Shown: positions 54,188 to 62,295 of the stretch, one piece after another
Layout: each line of letters starts with the position of its first letter
How positions within the stretch are numbered: position 1 is the stretch's first letter
Source: Pseudomonas sp. H9
GTDB taxonomy: Bacteria; Pseudomonadota; Gammaproteobacteria; Pseudomonadales; Pseudomonadaceae
DNA length: 64,000 bases
Reading direction: 5' to 3'
Assembly (NCBI RefSeq): GCF_004353925.1
Contig: NZ_SMOK01000022.1
Location: 1 to 64,000, forward strand
Position numbers and translations under genes: made by a program
Notes under the pieces: generated by a model
What the model saw: only the letters and a program-made list of their open reading frames with translations
Database searches by the model: none
Told to the model about the DNA's origin: nothing

Positions 54188-54979
54188 ATGAAGTCAGGTG
54201 CGGGCAATTCACCCCGGATCATCACGTGGCTCGGCTTTGCATTGGCCGCGCTCTGCGTAACACCGCTGCAGGCGGCCACTTCGGTGTTGATCTGGCCGAT
54301 TGATCCGGTGCTTGAGGCCGATCAGAAAGCCGGGGCGTTGTGGTTGGAAAACCGTGGCACGTCCACCGCCAACTTGCAGGTGCGGGTTTTCGCCTGGCGC
54401 CAGGGCGACTATGACGACCAGTACCAGGCCCAGCGCGAGATCATTGGTAGCCCTCCAGTCGCGATGATCGCGCCGGGGCAGAAACAGTTGATCCGCCTGA
54501 CCCGCACTGCGGCCTCGCCAGTGGGCCAGGAACAGGCCTACCGGATCATCATCGACGAGATCCCGCCAGCGCTGCCCGACACCCCCAGCAGTGGCTCCCC
54601 CCAGGCCGCGATCCGCTTTCAGATGCGCTACTCGGTGCCGTTGTTTGTTTATGGCCAGGGTCTGTGGGGTAAGCCAGACCCCAGCGGCCAGCGCGATCAG
54701 GGCAGTGTCGGCAAACCCGCGCTGAGCTGGCGCCCGGTGTCGGTACAAGGTCGCTCGTACGTGGAAATCCGTAATACCGGCCCGGTGCATGCACGCTTGA
54801 CCGATGTCGTGTTGCAACAGGGCGCTAGCCAGCGGCCACTGGTTGAAGGCCTGCTCGGCTATGTACTGCCCGGCGCCAGCATGCGTTGGCCAGTGCCGCA
54901 GGCAATGGGCGCGGCCACGGTGATCAAGGGCCGAATCAATGGACAGGAGACGGCACAGACCCTCAGCCAAGGGCAATAA
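54188..54979 (+). CDS. Periplasmic pilus chaperone
   Basis: This encodes 263 residues. The signal peptide is followed by PapD-like beta strands (SVLIWPIDPVLEADQKAGAL, then LRVFAWR-type strand). The C-terminal half is the second immunoglobulin-like domain. It corresponds to CupE4/CsuC and stabilises SCPU subunits before delivery to the usher. Confidence 0.9.
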   Translation: MKSGAGNSPRIITWLGFALAALCVTPLQAATSVLIWPIDPVLEADQKAGALWLENRGTSTANLQVRVFAWRQGDYDDQYQAQREIIGSPPVAMIAPGQKQLIRLTRTAASPVGQEQAYRIIIDEIPPALPDTPSSGSPQAAIRFQMRYSVPLFVYGQGLWGKPDPSGQRDQGSVGKPALSWRPVSVQGRSYVEIRNTGPVHARLTDVVLQQGASQRPLVEGLLGYVLPGASMRWPVPQAMGAATVIKGRINGQETAQTLSQGQ

Positions 54980-55041
54980 GCAGCCGTTGAAACGGCAGGA
55001 TCAGGGGCCAGGGAGGACCCGGTAATGGTTGGATACGGTGC

Positions 55042-57390
55042 GTGAGTATTTGTTCGGGCGCGCTTGGCCCGCGGGCGTTGATGGCCTCTGCGCTGCTGCT
55101 CGGCGGTGGCCCGTTGTTCGCCGGCGAGTTACCACCGCCACCGCCGAGCCTGGAAGCGGTGGGCGAGGCGCAGTTGTACCTGGAGTTGGTGGTCAATCAG
55201 ATGAGCAGCCCTGAACTGGTCGCGGTGCAGCAACGTGCCGGCCGCCTGTACATGGCCACAGCCGACCTGCAGGCAGCAGGCGTAAAGGTGCCGGGGCTGG
55301 CCGACGGAGAAGTGGCCCTGGACAGCATCAGCGGTTTGCACAGCGACTACGATAGCCAGGGCCAACGCTTGCTGCTGCAGGTACCTGCCGCCTGGTTGCC
55401 GACCCAGGCCATCGGTAATCGTCAGCTGTACCCGGCCTCTGAAGCACACAGCAGCCTGGGTGCGTTGCTGAACTATGACCTGTACCTGAACGACACCGAC
55501 GACGGTGGTACGTACCTGGCGGCGTGGAACGAAGTGCGTCTGTTCGACCGCTGGGGCACCTTGTCGAGCACCGGCCAGTGGCGGCAAGCCTTGGGCGGCA
55601 ATGACGCCGACGACAGCCAGAAAGGCTTTCGTCGCTACGACACCACCTGGCGGTACACCGATGAAACGCGGCTACTGACCCTGGAAGCAGGTGACGTGCT
55701 CAGCGGCGCCTTGCCCTGGACCAGCTCGGTGCGCATGGGCGGCGTGCAGGTGTCACGCGACTTTGCCGTACGCCCAGACCTGGTCACCTATCCGTTACCC
55801 GCGTTTGCTGGCGAAGCGGCAGTGCCTTCATCGCTGGACCTGTTCATCAATGGCTACAAGAGCTCCAGTGCCCAGTTGCAGCCGGGGCCTTACACCCTGA
55901 CCAACATTCCTTTTATCAACGGCGCGGGCGAAGCGGTGGTGGTGACCACCGATGCCTTGGGGCGACAGGTATCCACTACCTTACCGTTCTATGTCACCAG
56001 CAGCTTGCTGCAAAAGGGCCTGAGCGACTTCTCGGTGGCGGTCGGCAGCCTGCGTCGCGACTACGCCTTGCGTGATTTTGCCTATGGACCGGGGGTGACC
56101 GCTGCCAGCCTGCGTTATGGCGTAAACGACCGTTTCACCCTGGAAAGCCACGCTGAAGCCGCCGAGTCTCTGGCGTTGGGTGGCCTGGGCGGCAACTGGC
56201 AGGCGGGCAACTGGGGTGTGGTCAATGCGGCGCTGAGTCAGAGCCGATTCGATAGCCGCAGCGGTCAGCAATGGAGCCTGGGCTATCAGTACAACAGCCC
56301 GCGGGTCGGCTTCAATTACCAACGCTTGCAGCGGCGCGGCGATTACGCCGACCTGTCGGTGGTCGACAGCCCTTACACACGCCTAAGCCAGCGCAGTGAG
56401 CAGGTCAGCCTGAGCCTGAATCTGGAGCGCTACGGCAGCCTGGGCGCGGGCTACTTCGACGTGCGCGCCGGTGACAACAGCCGTACCCGGTTGCTGAACC
56501 TGAGTTGGAGCAAACCCTTGTGGGGCAACAGCAGCCTGTACCTGTCGGCCAACCGTGAGATCGGCGACCGCCAATGGGCCGTGCAAGCGCAATGGGTGAT
56601 CCCGTTCGACCTCAACGGCACCTTGAGCTTGAGCCTTGAGCGCAGTGACAGCGACGAGCAGATGCAGCGAGTCAACTACAGCCGGGCGGTGCCGGTCGAC
56701 AGCGGGGTGGGCTATAACCTCGGGTATGCCCACGGTGACCGTGAGGCTTATCGTCAGGCCGACCTGACCTGGCGCTTGCAGGCCGTACAGTTGCAGGTCG
56801 GCGCGTATGGCAGCGAAGACGACACCACGCGTTGGGCCGATGCCAGCGGTTCGCTGGTGTGGATGGACGCCGGGGTGTTTGCCGCCAACCGCATCGATGA
56901 TGCCTTTGTGGTGGTCAGCACCGATGGCTTTGCCGATGTGCCTGTACGCTACGAGAACCAGCTGGTAGGCCGTACCGACCGCAACGGCCATTTGCTGGTG
57001 CCGTGGAGCAGTGGTTACTACCGGGGTAAATATGAAATCGACCCGATGGAGCTACCCAGCACCGTGCAGGTGTCGCAGGTGGAACAGCGCGTAGCGGTAC
57101 GTCGCGGCACGGGCTATTTGCTTGAGTTCCCGATGCAGCAGGTGGTCGCCGCGAGCCTTCATCTGGTCGATGCCGCGCAGCATGACTTACCACTGGGCAG
57201 TCAGGTGCAGCACGATCAGAGTGGTGCGCGCACGGTGGTGGGGTGGGATGGTCTGGTGTATCTGGAGGGGCTTTCGGAACACAACAGTTTGACGGTGCAA
57301 CGCAGCGATGGCAGCCGCTGTCGGGTGCAATTCACGGTGCCGGGCGAACAGCCACAGGTGCCACTGATCGGGCCGCTGGTGTGTCAATGA
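55042..57390 (+). CDS. Outer-membrane usher of the archaic pilus
   Basis: This encodes 782 residues, normal for archaic ushers (CupE5/CsuD). A signal peptide, an N-terminal chaperone-binding domain (GEAQLYLELVVNQ), a beta-barrel with a plug segment (FVRPDLVTYPLP-like region near residue 240) and a C-terminal domain are present. GTG 55042 is the start; ATG 55081 is an alternative. The stop overlaps the adhesin start (ATGA). Confidence 0.92.
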   Translation: MSICSGALGPRALMASALLLGGGPLFAGELPPPPPSLEAVGEAQLYLELVVNQMSSPELVAVQQRAGRLYMATADLQAAGVKVPGLADGEVALDSISGLHSDYDSQGQRLLLQVPAAWLPTQAIGNRQLYPASEAHSSLGALLNYDLYLNDTDDGGTYLAAWNEVRLFDRWGTLSSTGQWRQALGGNDADDSQKGFRRYDTTWRYTDETRLLTLEAGDVLSGALPWTSSVRMGGVQVSRDFAVRPDLVTYPLPAFAGEAAVPSSLDLFINGYKSSSAQLQPGPYTLTNIPFINGAGEAVVVTTDALGRQVSTTLPFYVTSSLLQKGLSDFSVAVGSLRRDYALRDFAYGPGVTAASLRYGVNDRFTLESHAEAAESLALGGLGGNWQAGNWGVVNAALSQSRFDSRSGQQWSLGYQYNSPRVGFNYQRLQRRGDYADLSVVDSPYTRLSQRSEQVSLSLNLERYGSLGAGYFDVRAGDNSRTRLLNLSWSKPLWGNSSLYLSANREIGDRQWAVQAQWVIPFDLNGTLSLSLERSDSDEQMQRVNYSRAVPVDSGVGYNLGYAHGDREAYRQADLTWRLQAVQLQVGAYGSEDDTTRWADASGSLVWMDAGVFAANRIDDAFVVVSTDGFADVPVRYENQLVGRTDRNGHLLVPWSSGYYRGKYEIDPMELPSTVQVSQVEQRVAVRRGTGYLLEFPMQQVVAASLHLVDAAQHDLPLGSQVQHDQSGARTVVGWDGLVYLEGLSEHNSLTVQRSDGSRCRVQFTVPGEQPQVPLIGPLVCQ

Positions 57391-58352
57391 AGTATCTGAT
57401 GGGGTGTCTGGCACTGCTGGTCAGTGCCCAGGCACAGGCGTTGTGTTCAGTGGTGGCAACCAACCCGGCGAGTTTTAGCTCGTTGAATTCGACCCTGGTG
57501 CGCACGGCGATTCAATCCGCCTCAACCAACAATGCCGGCTTGAGTTGCACCGGTTCGTTGCTCAGCGTGCTGGCCAGTGACGATCATTTTTATGCCACCT
57601 TCACGCCTGTTGGCGGCACCACCGGGCTGGTTGGGCCGAAGGGCGATATCATCAATTACACCCTGTATGCCAACAACAGCATCAGCTTTCCCATCACCCG
57701 CAGCCAACGCTATGACTTCGCGCGTAATGGCATCATCGATGCGTTGGGTCTGCTCAACGGCACCACCCCCAAGAGCGTGCCGATTTACCTGAAAACCCTG
57801 ATCGGCAGCAACGTGGCGGCGGGGCTCTATCAGGAGTCCTTCGTGGTGGAATGGGACATCAACTACTGCTACGGCATCGGCGTGGGCAGTGTGTGCCTGG
57901 GCCGACAGGTGTTCAAGCAAACCACCAATCTGACCGTCAGCTTGACGGTGACCAACGACTGTCAGATCACCACGCCGGCCATCAGTTTTGGCAGTGCGCC
58001 GGTGATCAGTGGCTTTGCCCCGGTCAACCAGAGCATCAGCCTGTCATGCACCAAAGGCAGCAACTATACCGTGGGCCTGGATGATGGCCAGAACGCTGCG
58101 GCGGGGCGGCGGCGGATGAAGTCTGGCAGCGCTAATTTTCTTGCTTACGATATTTTCAAAAGTGCCGGTACCCAGCGCTGGGGTTCACTCACCAGTGCAC
58201 GCCGGGCAAGCAGCGACGCCGACATCAACCCGGGGGAGGGCTCCGGGACCGGCAGCCAGGTGTTCAACTACAACGCCAGAATCTACACCGACCAGAGCAC
58301 ACCGCCTGCTGGTACTTACCTGGACAACGTCATCCTCGACGTTCAATTCTGA
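57387..58352 (+). CDS. Two-domain SCPU tip adhesin
   Basis: This encodes 321 residues with signal peptide (YLMGCLALLVSAQAQA) and two tandem SCPU-like domains, the second ending GTYLDNVILDVQF. This matches CupE6/CsuE, the adhesin at the pilus tip used for attachment to surfaces. It starts inside the usher stop codon and ends the operon. Confidence 0.9.
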   Translation: MKYLMGCLALLVSAQAQALCSVVATNPASFSSLNSTLVRTAIQSASTNNAGLSCTGSLLSVLASDDHFYATFTPVGGTTGLVGPKGDIINYTLYANNSISFPITRSQRYDFARNGIIDALGLLNGTTPKSVPIYLKTLIGSNVAAGLYQESFVVEWDINYCYGIGVGSVCLGRQVFKQTTNLTVSLTVTNDCQITTPAISFGSAPVISGFAPVNQSISLSCTKGSNYTVGLDDGQNAAAGRRRMKSGSANFLAYDIFKSAGTQRWGSLTSARRASSDADINPGEGSGTGSQVFNYNARIYTDQSTPPAGTYLDNVILDVQF

Positions 58353-58374
58353 ACAGTGGAGGCGGGCTTGCGGG

Positions 58375-58445
58375 GTGGGAGCGGGCTTGCCCCGCGATTG
58401 CGGTATGTGAGCTATATAGCAATCGCGGGGCAAGCCCGTTCTCAC
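58375..58445. repeat. REPIN after the pilus operon
   Basis: GTGGGAGCGGGCTTGCCCCG and inverted CGGGGCAAGCCCGTTCTCAC flank a ~30-base spacer with GCTATATAGC. Confidence 0.92.
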
Positions 58446-58533
58446 ACTGATCCGTACAAATCCCCCTGACCTGAATCTGTAACGCAGTACACCCAAACGC
58501 CAATATAACGGCCTCCGTGATGAGGTCTGAACC

Positions 58534-60216
58534 ATGTATCAATATGACGAGTATGACCGTGCGCTGGTGTTTGAGCGCGTGGCGCAGTTCCGCGACCAAG
58601 TGCAGCGTTTCATGGCTGGCGAACTGAGTGAAGAAGAGTTCCTGCCACTGCGTCTGCAAAACGGCCTGTACATGCAAAAGCACGCCTACATGCTGCGCGT
58701 GGCGATTCCTTATGGCACCTTGGGTGCCCGCCAGATGCGCACCCTGGCGCACATTGCCCGCGACTATGACCGCGGCTACGGCCATTTCACCACCCGTCAG
58801 AACATCCAGTTCAACTGGATAGAGTTGGCCCAGGTGCCGGACATCCTCCAGCGCCTCGCTGAAGTCGAAATGCATGCCATCCAGACGTCCGGCAACTGCG
58901 TACGCAACATCACCACTGAAGCCTTTGCCGGCGTCGCCGCCGATGAACTGCTCGACCCTCGTCCGCTCGCCGAAATTCTCCGTCAGTGGTCGACCATCAA
59001 CCCGGAATTCCTGTTCTTGCCACGCAAGTTCAAGATCGCTATCTGCTCGGCTCAGGAAGACCGGGCGGCGATCATGATGCATGACATCGGCCTGTACCTG
59101 TACCGCGACGGGCAGGGTCGGATGTGCCTGCGGGTCATGGTGGGTGGCGGCCTGGGGCGCACGCCGATTCTCAGCCAACAGATTCGCGAGGGCCTGCCCT
59201 GGCAGCACCTGTTGTCTTACGTCGAAGCGATCTTGCGGGTGTACAACCGCCATGGCCGACGCGACAACAAGTACAAGGCACGGATCAAGATCCTGGTTAA
59301 AGCACTGGGCATCGAGGCCTTCTCCCAGGAAGTGGAGCAGGAGTGGCAACACATCAAAGACGGCCCGGCGCAGCTCACCGAAGAGGAGTTTCAGCGTGTG
59401 GCTGCCGCCTTCGAACCGCCGGCCTACGCCAGTGTGGACAATAGCGATCTGGAGTTCGAAACCCACCTGGCCCAGGACCATGGGTTCGCCCGCTGGGTGT
59501 CGTGCTGTGTCAAAGCCCATAAAGTCCCTGGCTATGCCAGCGTGGTGCTGTCGACCAAACCCGGTGTGACCTCGCCGCCTGGCGACCTGACGGCGGCGCA
59601 GATGGAGGCGGTCGCCGACTGGTCGGAACAGTTCGGTTTCGGTGAGATCCGTATCGCTCACGAGCAGAACCTGATACTCCCTGACGTGCGCAAGCAAGAC
59701 CTGCACGCCCTGTGGCGGCTAGCCTGCGAACGCGACCTGGGTACCGCCAACATCGGCATGCTGACCGACATCATTGCTTGCCCCGGCGGCGATTTCTGCG
59801 CCTTGGCCAATGCCAAGTCGATCCCCATTGCGCAGTCGATTCAGCGCTGCTTCGAAGACCTGGATTACCTGCACGATCTGGGTGAGCTGAGCCTGAACAT
59901 TTCCGGTTGTATCAATGCTTGCGGTCATCACCACATCGGCAACATCGGCATCCTCGGCGTCGATAAGAACGGCAGCGAGTGGTACCAGATCACGTTGGGT
60001 GGCGCTCAAGGCAAGGACAGCGCCCTGGGCAAGGTGATCGGCCCTTCGTTCAGCGCCGAGGAGATTCCGCGGGTCATCGAGCAGATCATTGCCACTTATT
60101 GCGCTTACCGTGAGCTGGACGAGCCGTTTATCGATACGGTCCGCCGGGTCGGGCTTGATCCGTTCAAAGAGCGGGTGTACGCCAAGCGTTCCGAGGAGTT
60201 GATATGCGTAATGTGA
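58534..60216 (+). CDS. cysI: Siroheme-dependent sulfite/nitrite reductase
   Basis: This encodes 560 residues with ferredoxin-like half-domains typical of the family. The iron-sulfur/siroheme Cys ligands are in ACPGGDFCALANAKS and NISGCINACGHHHIG. It reduces sulfite to sulfide for cysteine synthesis (CysI-type); nitrite is a possible alternative substrate. It overlaps the DUF934 gene by 13 bases. Confidence 0.93.
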   Translation: MYQYDEYDRALVFERVAQFRDQVQRFMAGELSEEEFLPLRLQNGLYMQKHAYMLRVAIPYGTLGARQMRTLAHIARDYDRGYGHFTTRQNIQFNWIELAQVPDILQRLAEVEMHAIQTSGNCVRNITTEAFAGVAADELLDPRPLAEILRQWSTINPEFLFLPRKFKIAICSAQEDRAAIMMHDIGLYLYRDGQGRMCLRVMVGGGLGRTPILSQQIREGLPWQHLLSYVEAILRVYNRHGRRDNKYKARIKILVKALGIEAFSQEVEQEWQHIKDGPAQLTEEEFQRVAAAFEPPAYASVDNSDLEFETHLAQDHGFARWVSCCVKAHKVPGYASVVLSTKPGVTSPPGDLTAAQMEAVADWSEQFGFGEIRIAHEQNLILPDVRKQDLHALWRLACERDLGTANIGMLTDIIACPGGDFCALANAKSIPIAQSIQRCFEDLDYLHDLGELSLNISGCINACGHHHIGNIGILGVDKNGSEWYQITLGGAQGKDSALGKVIGPSFSAEEIPRVIEQIIATYCAYRELDEPFIDTVRRVGLDPFKERVYAKRSEELICVM

Positions 60217-60698
60217 TTGCCTTGCGCAACGGTGAGCCGCAGCTGCTGGCCGACGACGACTGGCAACTGGTCCGCGACAGCGCTTCGCAGATCCCTGAGG
60301 GCGCATTGATATTGCCACTCCAGGCCTGGCTGGCGCGCCAGGCGTTGTACCCCGAGCGTCGTGACGCATTGTGGCTGGGGCCGGATGATGAAGTCGAACC
60401 GCTGCGGCCTTGGTTGGCGCAGTTGTCGCTGATTGCCGTGGACTTTCCCAGCTTCCGTGACGGTCGCGGTTACAGCCAGGCCTATCTGCTGCGCACGCGC
60501 CTGGGCTGGAGCGGCGAGTTGCGTGCCATTGGTGATGTATTGCGTGATCAATTGAGCCATATGCGCCAGTGCGGTTTCGACAGCTTTGCCATCCGCGAAG
60601 ACAAGAGCGCCGAGGATGCGCTCAAAGGCCTGGCCGGGATGAGCGTGTTGTACGGGCGCTCGGTGATCGAGCCACGGCCGTTGTTCCGTCGCCGTTGA
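60204..60698 (+). CDS. DUF934 protein, sulfite reductase partner
   Basis: This encodes 164 residues. The segment AVDFPSFRDGRGYSQAYLLR is the DUF934 signature. These genes almost always follow the CysI-type reductase, and a role in electron delivery or assembly is presumed. Confidence 0.9.
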   Translation: MRNVIALRNGEPQLLADDDWQLVRDSASQIPEGALILPLQAWLARQALYPERRDALWLGPDDEVEPLRPWLAQLSLIAVDFPSFRDGRGYSQAYLLRTRLGWSGELRAIGDVLRDQLSHMRQCGFDSFAIREDKSAEDALKGLAGMSVLYGRSVIEPRPLFRRR

Positions 60699-60720
60699 CA
60701 AGGAGTGCCGGCGTCCTCAG

Positions 60721-60791
60721 GTAGGAGCGGGCTTGCCCCGCGATTGCGATCAGGCTGACACACCGCAATCGCGGGGCAAGCCCGCTCCCAC
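60721..60791. repeat. REPIN after the sulfite reductase operon
   Basis: GTAGGAGCGGGCTTGCCCCG and the inverted copy ending CCCGCTCCCAC. The spacer GATTGCGATCAGGCTGACAC is nearly the same as in the copy at 26976-27052. Confidence 0.92.
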
Positions 60792-60805
60792 TTCGTTGAA
60801 AAATC

Positions 60806-60979
60806 CTACCGAGCAGAGCGAACGCTTCCGATTGGTAAGCCCAGGTTGTGGGAATACTCTTGCGCCGTCTTAACCAAACGGCTGTCGCCGATGTTCAGTA
60901 CATCCCACCCTTCGTTGCGTATCGTGCGCTGACAGCGCCGATCATCATCCCCGGTTCGCAGACTTTCTGACACCTCCAT
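60806..60979 (-). CDS. Possible small ORF or gene remnant
   Basis: This minus-strand frame encodes 57 residues (MEVSESLRTGDDDRRCQRTI at the start). The frame stays open upstream of the ATG without a better start, so it may be the C-terminus of a lost gene. AGGG precedes the ATG, inside a palindrome (GCCCTGCA-G-TGCAGGGC). No family is recognised. Confidence 0.35.
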   Translation of the reverse strand: MEVSESLRTGDDDRRCQRTIRNEGWDVLNIGDSRLVKTAQEYSHNLGLPIGSVRSAR

Positions 60980-61059
60980 TGCCCTGCACTGCAGGGCAAT
61001 GCTGGCGTCTGCGCGCCTGAATGGTGGGAAGACTGCTTAAACGCAGATGGAGTCTTTCT

Positions 61060-61464
61060 ATGGCTGTAAAACGCACTTCAAAACACCTGGCCGCCGGCGC
61101 TCTGATGGTGGCGCTGCTTGCGTCACTCGGCGGTTGCGCCAGCGTCGCCGCGCCCACCGAACAGGTGGAGCTGACCCGCAATGCGGTCAGTCGCGCGGTC
61201 ACTGCCGACGCCACGCAATTTGCCCCGGTGGAAATGAAAGACGCTCAAGACAAGCTCTACGCGGTAGAGCGAGCCTTGGGCGAGCAAGACTTTGCCCAGG
61301 CCCGGCTGCTGGCCGAACAGGCTGAATCCGACGCCAACCTGGCTGAGCGCAAGGCGCGGGCGCTGAGGGCTCAGCAACAGCTCAATGAAGCCCGCCAGGG
61401 CATCGAGGTGCTCCGGCAGGAAATGCTGCAAGCCCCCGACGCCATTGCTCCGCTCAGCCACTAA
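61060..61464 (+). CDS. DUF4398 lipoprotein
   Basis: This encodes 134 residues. The signal peptide ends in the lipobox ASLGGCASV. The helical DUF4398 region contains SRAVTADATQFAPVEM and QARLLAEQAESDANLAERKA. GGAG precedes ATG 61060. It is cotranscribed with the OmpA-like gene and probably sits in the outer membrane. Confidence 0.85.
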   Translation: MAVKRTSKHLAAGALMVALLASLGGCASVAAPTEQVELTRNAVSRAVTADATQFAPVEMKDAQDKLYAVERALGEQDFAQARLLAEQAESDANLAERKARALRAQQQLNEARQGIEVLRQEMLQAPDAIAPLSH

Positions 61465-61475
61465 GGATTGCCCGC

Positions 61476-62249
61476 ATGCCCATCAAAAAACTTCTCGTTG
61501 CCACTTCCATGTCCGGCCTGCTGCTCAGCGGCTGTGGCACCACCCCTGAACATGCCGGTTTGCTCGAAGCCCGCGAGCAATTCAGCGCACTGCAAAGCAA
61601 GCCTGAATCCAGCCGCCTGGCAAGCCTGGAAACCAAAGCTGCCTTCGCCGCCCTGAGCCAGGCCGACCAGGCTTCGCTCAAGGACCGCAAGGCCCCTCAG
61701 GTCGAGCAATTGGCCTATCTGGCCAAACAGAAGATCGCCCTTGCCGAACAAACCATCGACCTGCGTGTGGCCGAAGCGGGTCTGCAAGGCATTGAGGCAC
61801 AGCGCACTCAGGCGCGCCTGGATGTGCGTACCGCGCAACTCAAGGCACTGCAGCAGCTCAAGGCCACCCAGACAGAACGCGGAGCGGTGGTGACTTTCGG
61901 TGATGTGCTGTTCGATACCGGCCGCGCCGAGCTCAAGGCCAGCAGCCTGCGCAATCTGGACCAGTTGACGGAATACTTGCTCGCCCATCCTGAACGTAAG
62001 GTGCGTGTCGAAGGCTTCACTGACTCAACGGGCGGCGAGCTGTTCAATCAGCAGTTGTCAGAACGCCGTGCGGCGTCTGTCGCTAACGCTTTGCGCCGTA
62101 ATGGCATTGCGCCTGAGCGGGTCAAGGTAGCGGGCTATGGCAAAGAGTACCCGGTGGCTTCCAACGCCGATGCTCAGTCGCGGCAGCTCAATCGTCGTGT
62201 GGAAGTAATCATTTCTCACGGTAGTGATGCAGTCAGCGATCGTCGCTGA
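61476..62249 (+). CDS. OmpA-family peptidoglycan-binding lipoprotein
   Basis: This encodes 257 residues. A lipobox (LLLSGCGTT) and a helical N-terminal half precede an OmpA C-terminal domain with FGDVLFDTGRAELKASS, VRVEGFTDSTGG and the peptidoglycan contact NQQLSERRAASVANAL. It anchors the outer membrane to the cell wall, with its DUF4398 partner upstream by 11 bases. Confidence 0.9.
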   Translation: MPIKKLLVATSMSGLLLSGCGTTPEHAGLLEAREQFSALQSKPESSRLASLETKAAFAALSQADQASLKDRKAPQVEQLAYLAKQKIALAEQTIDLRVAEAGLQGIEAQRTQARLDVRTAQLKALQQLKATQTERGAVVTFGDVLFDTGRAELKASSLRNLDQLTEYLLAHPERKVRVEGFTDSTGGELFNQQLSERRAASVANALRRNGIAPERVKVAGYGKEYPVASNADAQSRQLNRRVEVIISHGSDAVSDRR

Positions 62250-62258
62250 AGGCAGAGC

Positions 62259-62284
62259 GGGCCCAGCCTTGCGCTGGGCCTTTT
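62259..62284 (+). terminator. Rho-independent terminator of the DUF4398-OmpA operon
   Basis: GGCCCAGC-CTTGC-GCTGGGCC is a strong hairpin followed by TTTT. It lies between the convergent OmpA-like and phosphate permease genes. Confidence 0.88.
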
Positions 62285-62295
62285 AACGTCAGCCT

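Noticed and set aside
58330..59706. 458-residue minus-strand frame over the sulfite reductase gene
   Set aside because: It runs antisense to the reductase and ends in translated REPIN sequence.
20985..60791. Spaced repeats as a possible CRISPR array
   Set aside because: The copies are kilobases apart, form inverted pairs and have no regular spacers or cas genes; they are REPINs.
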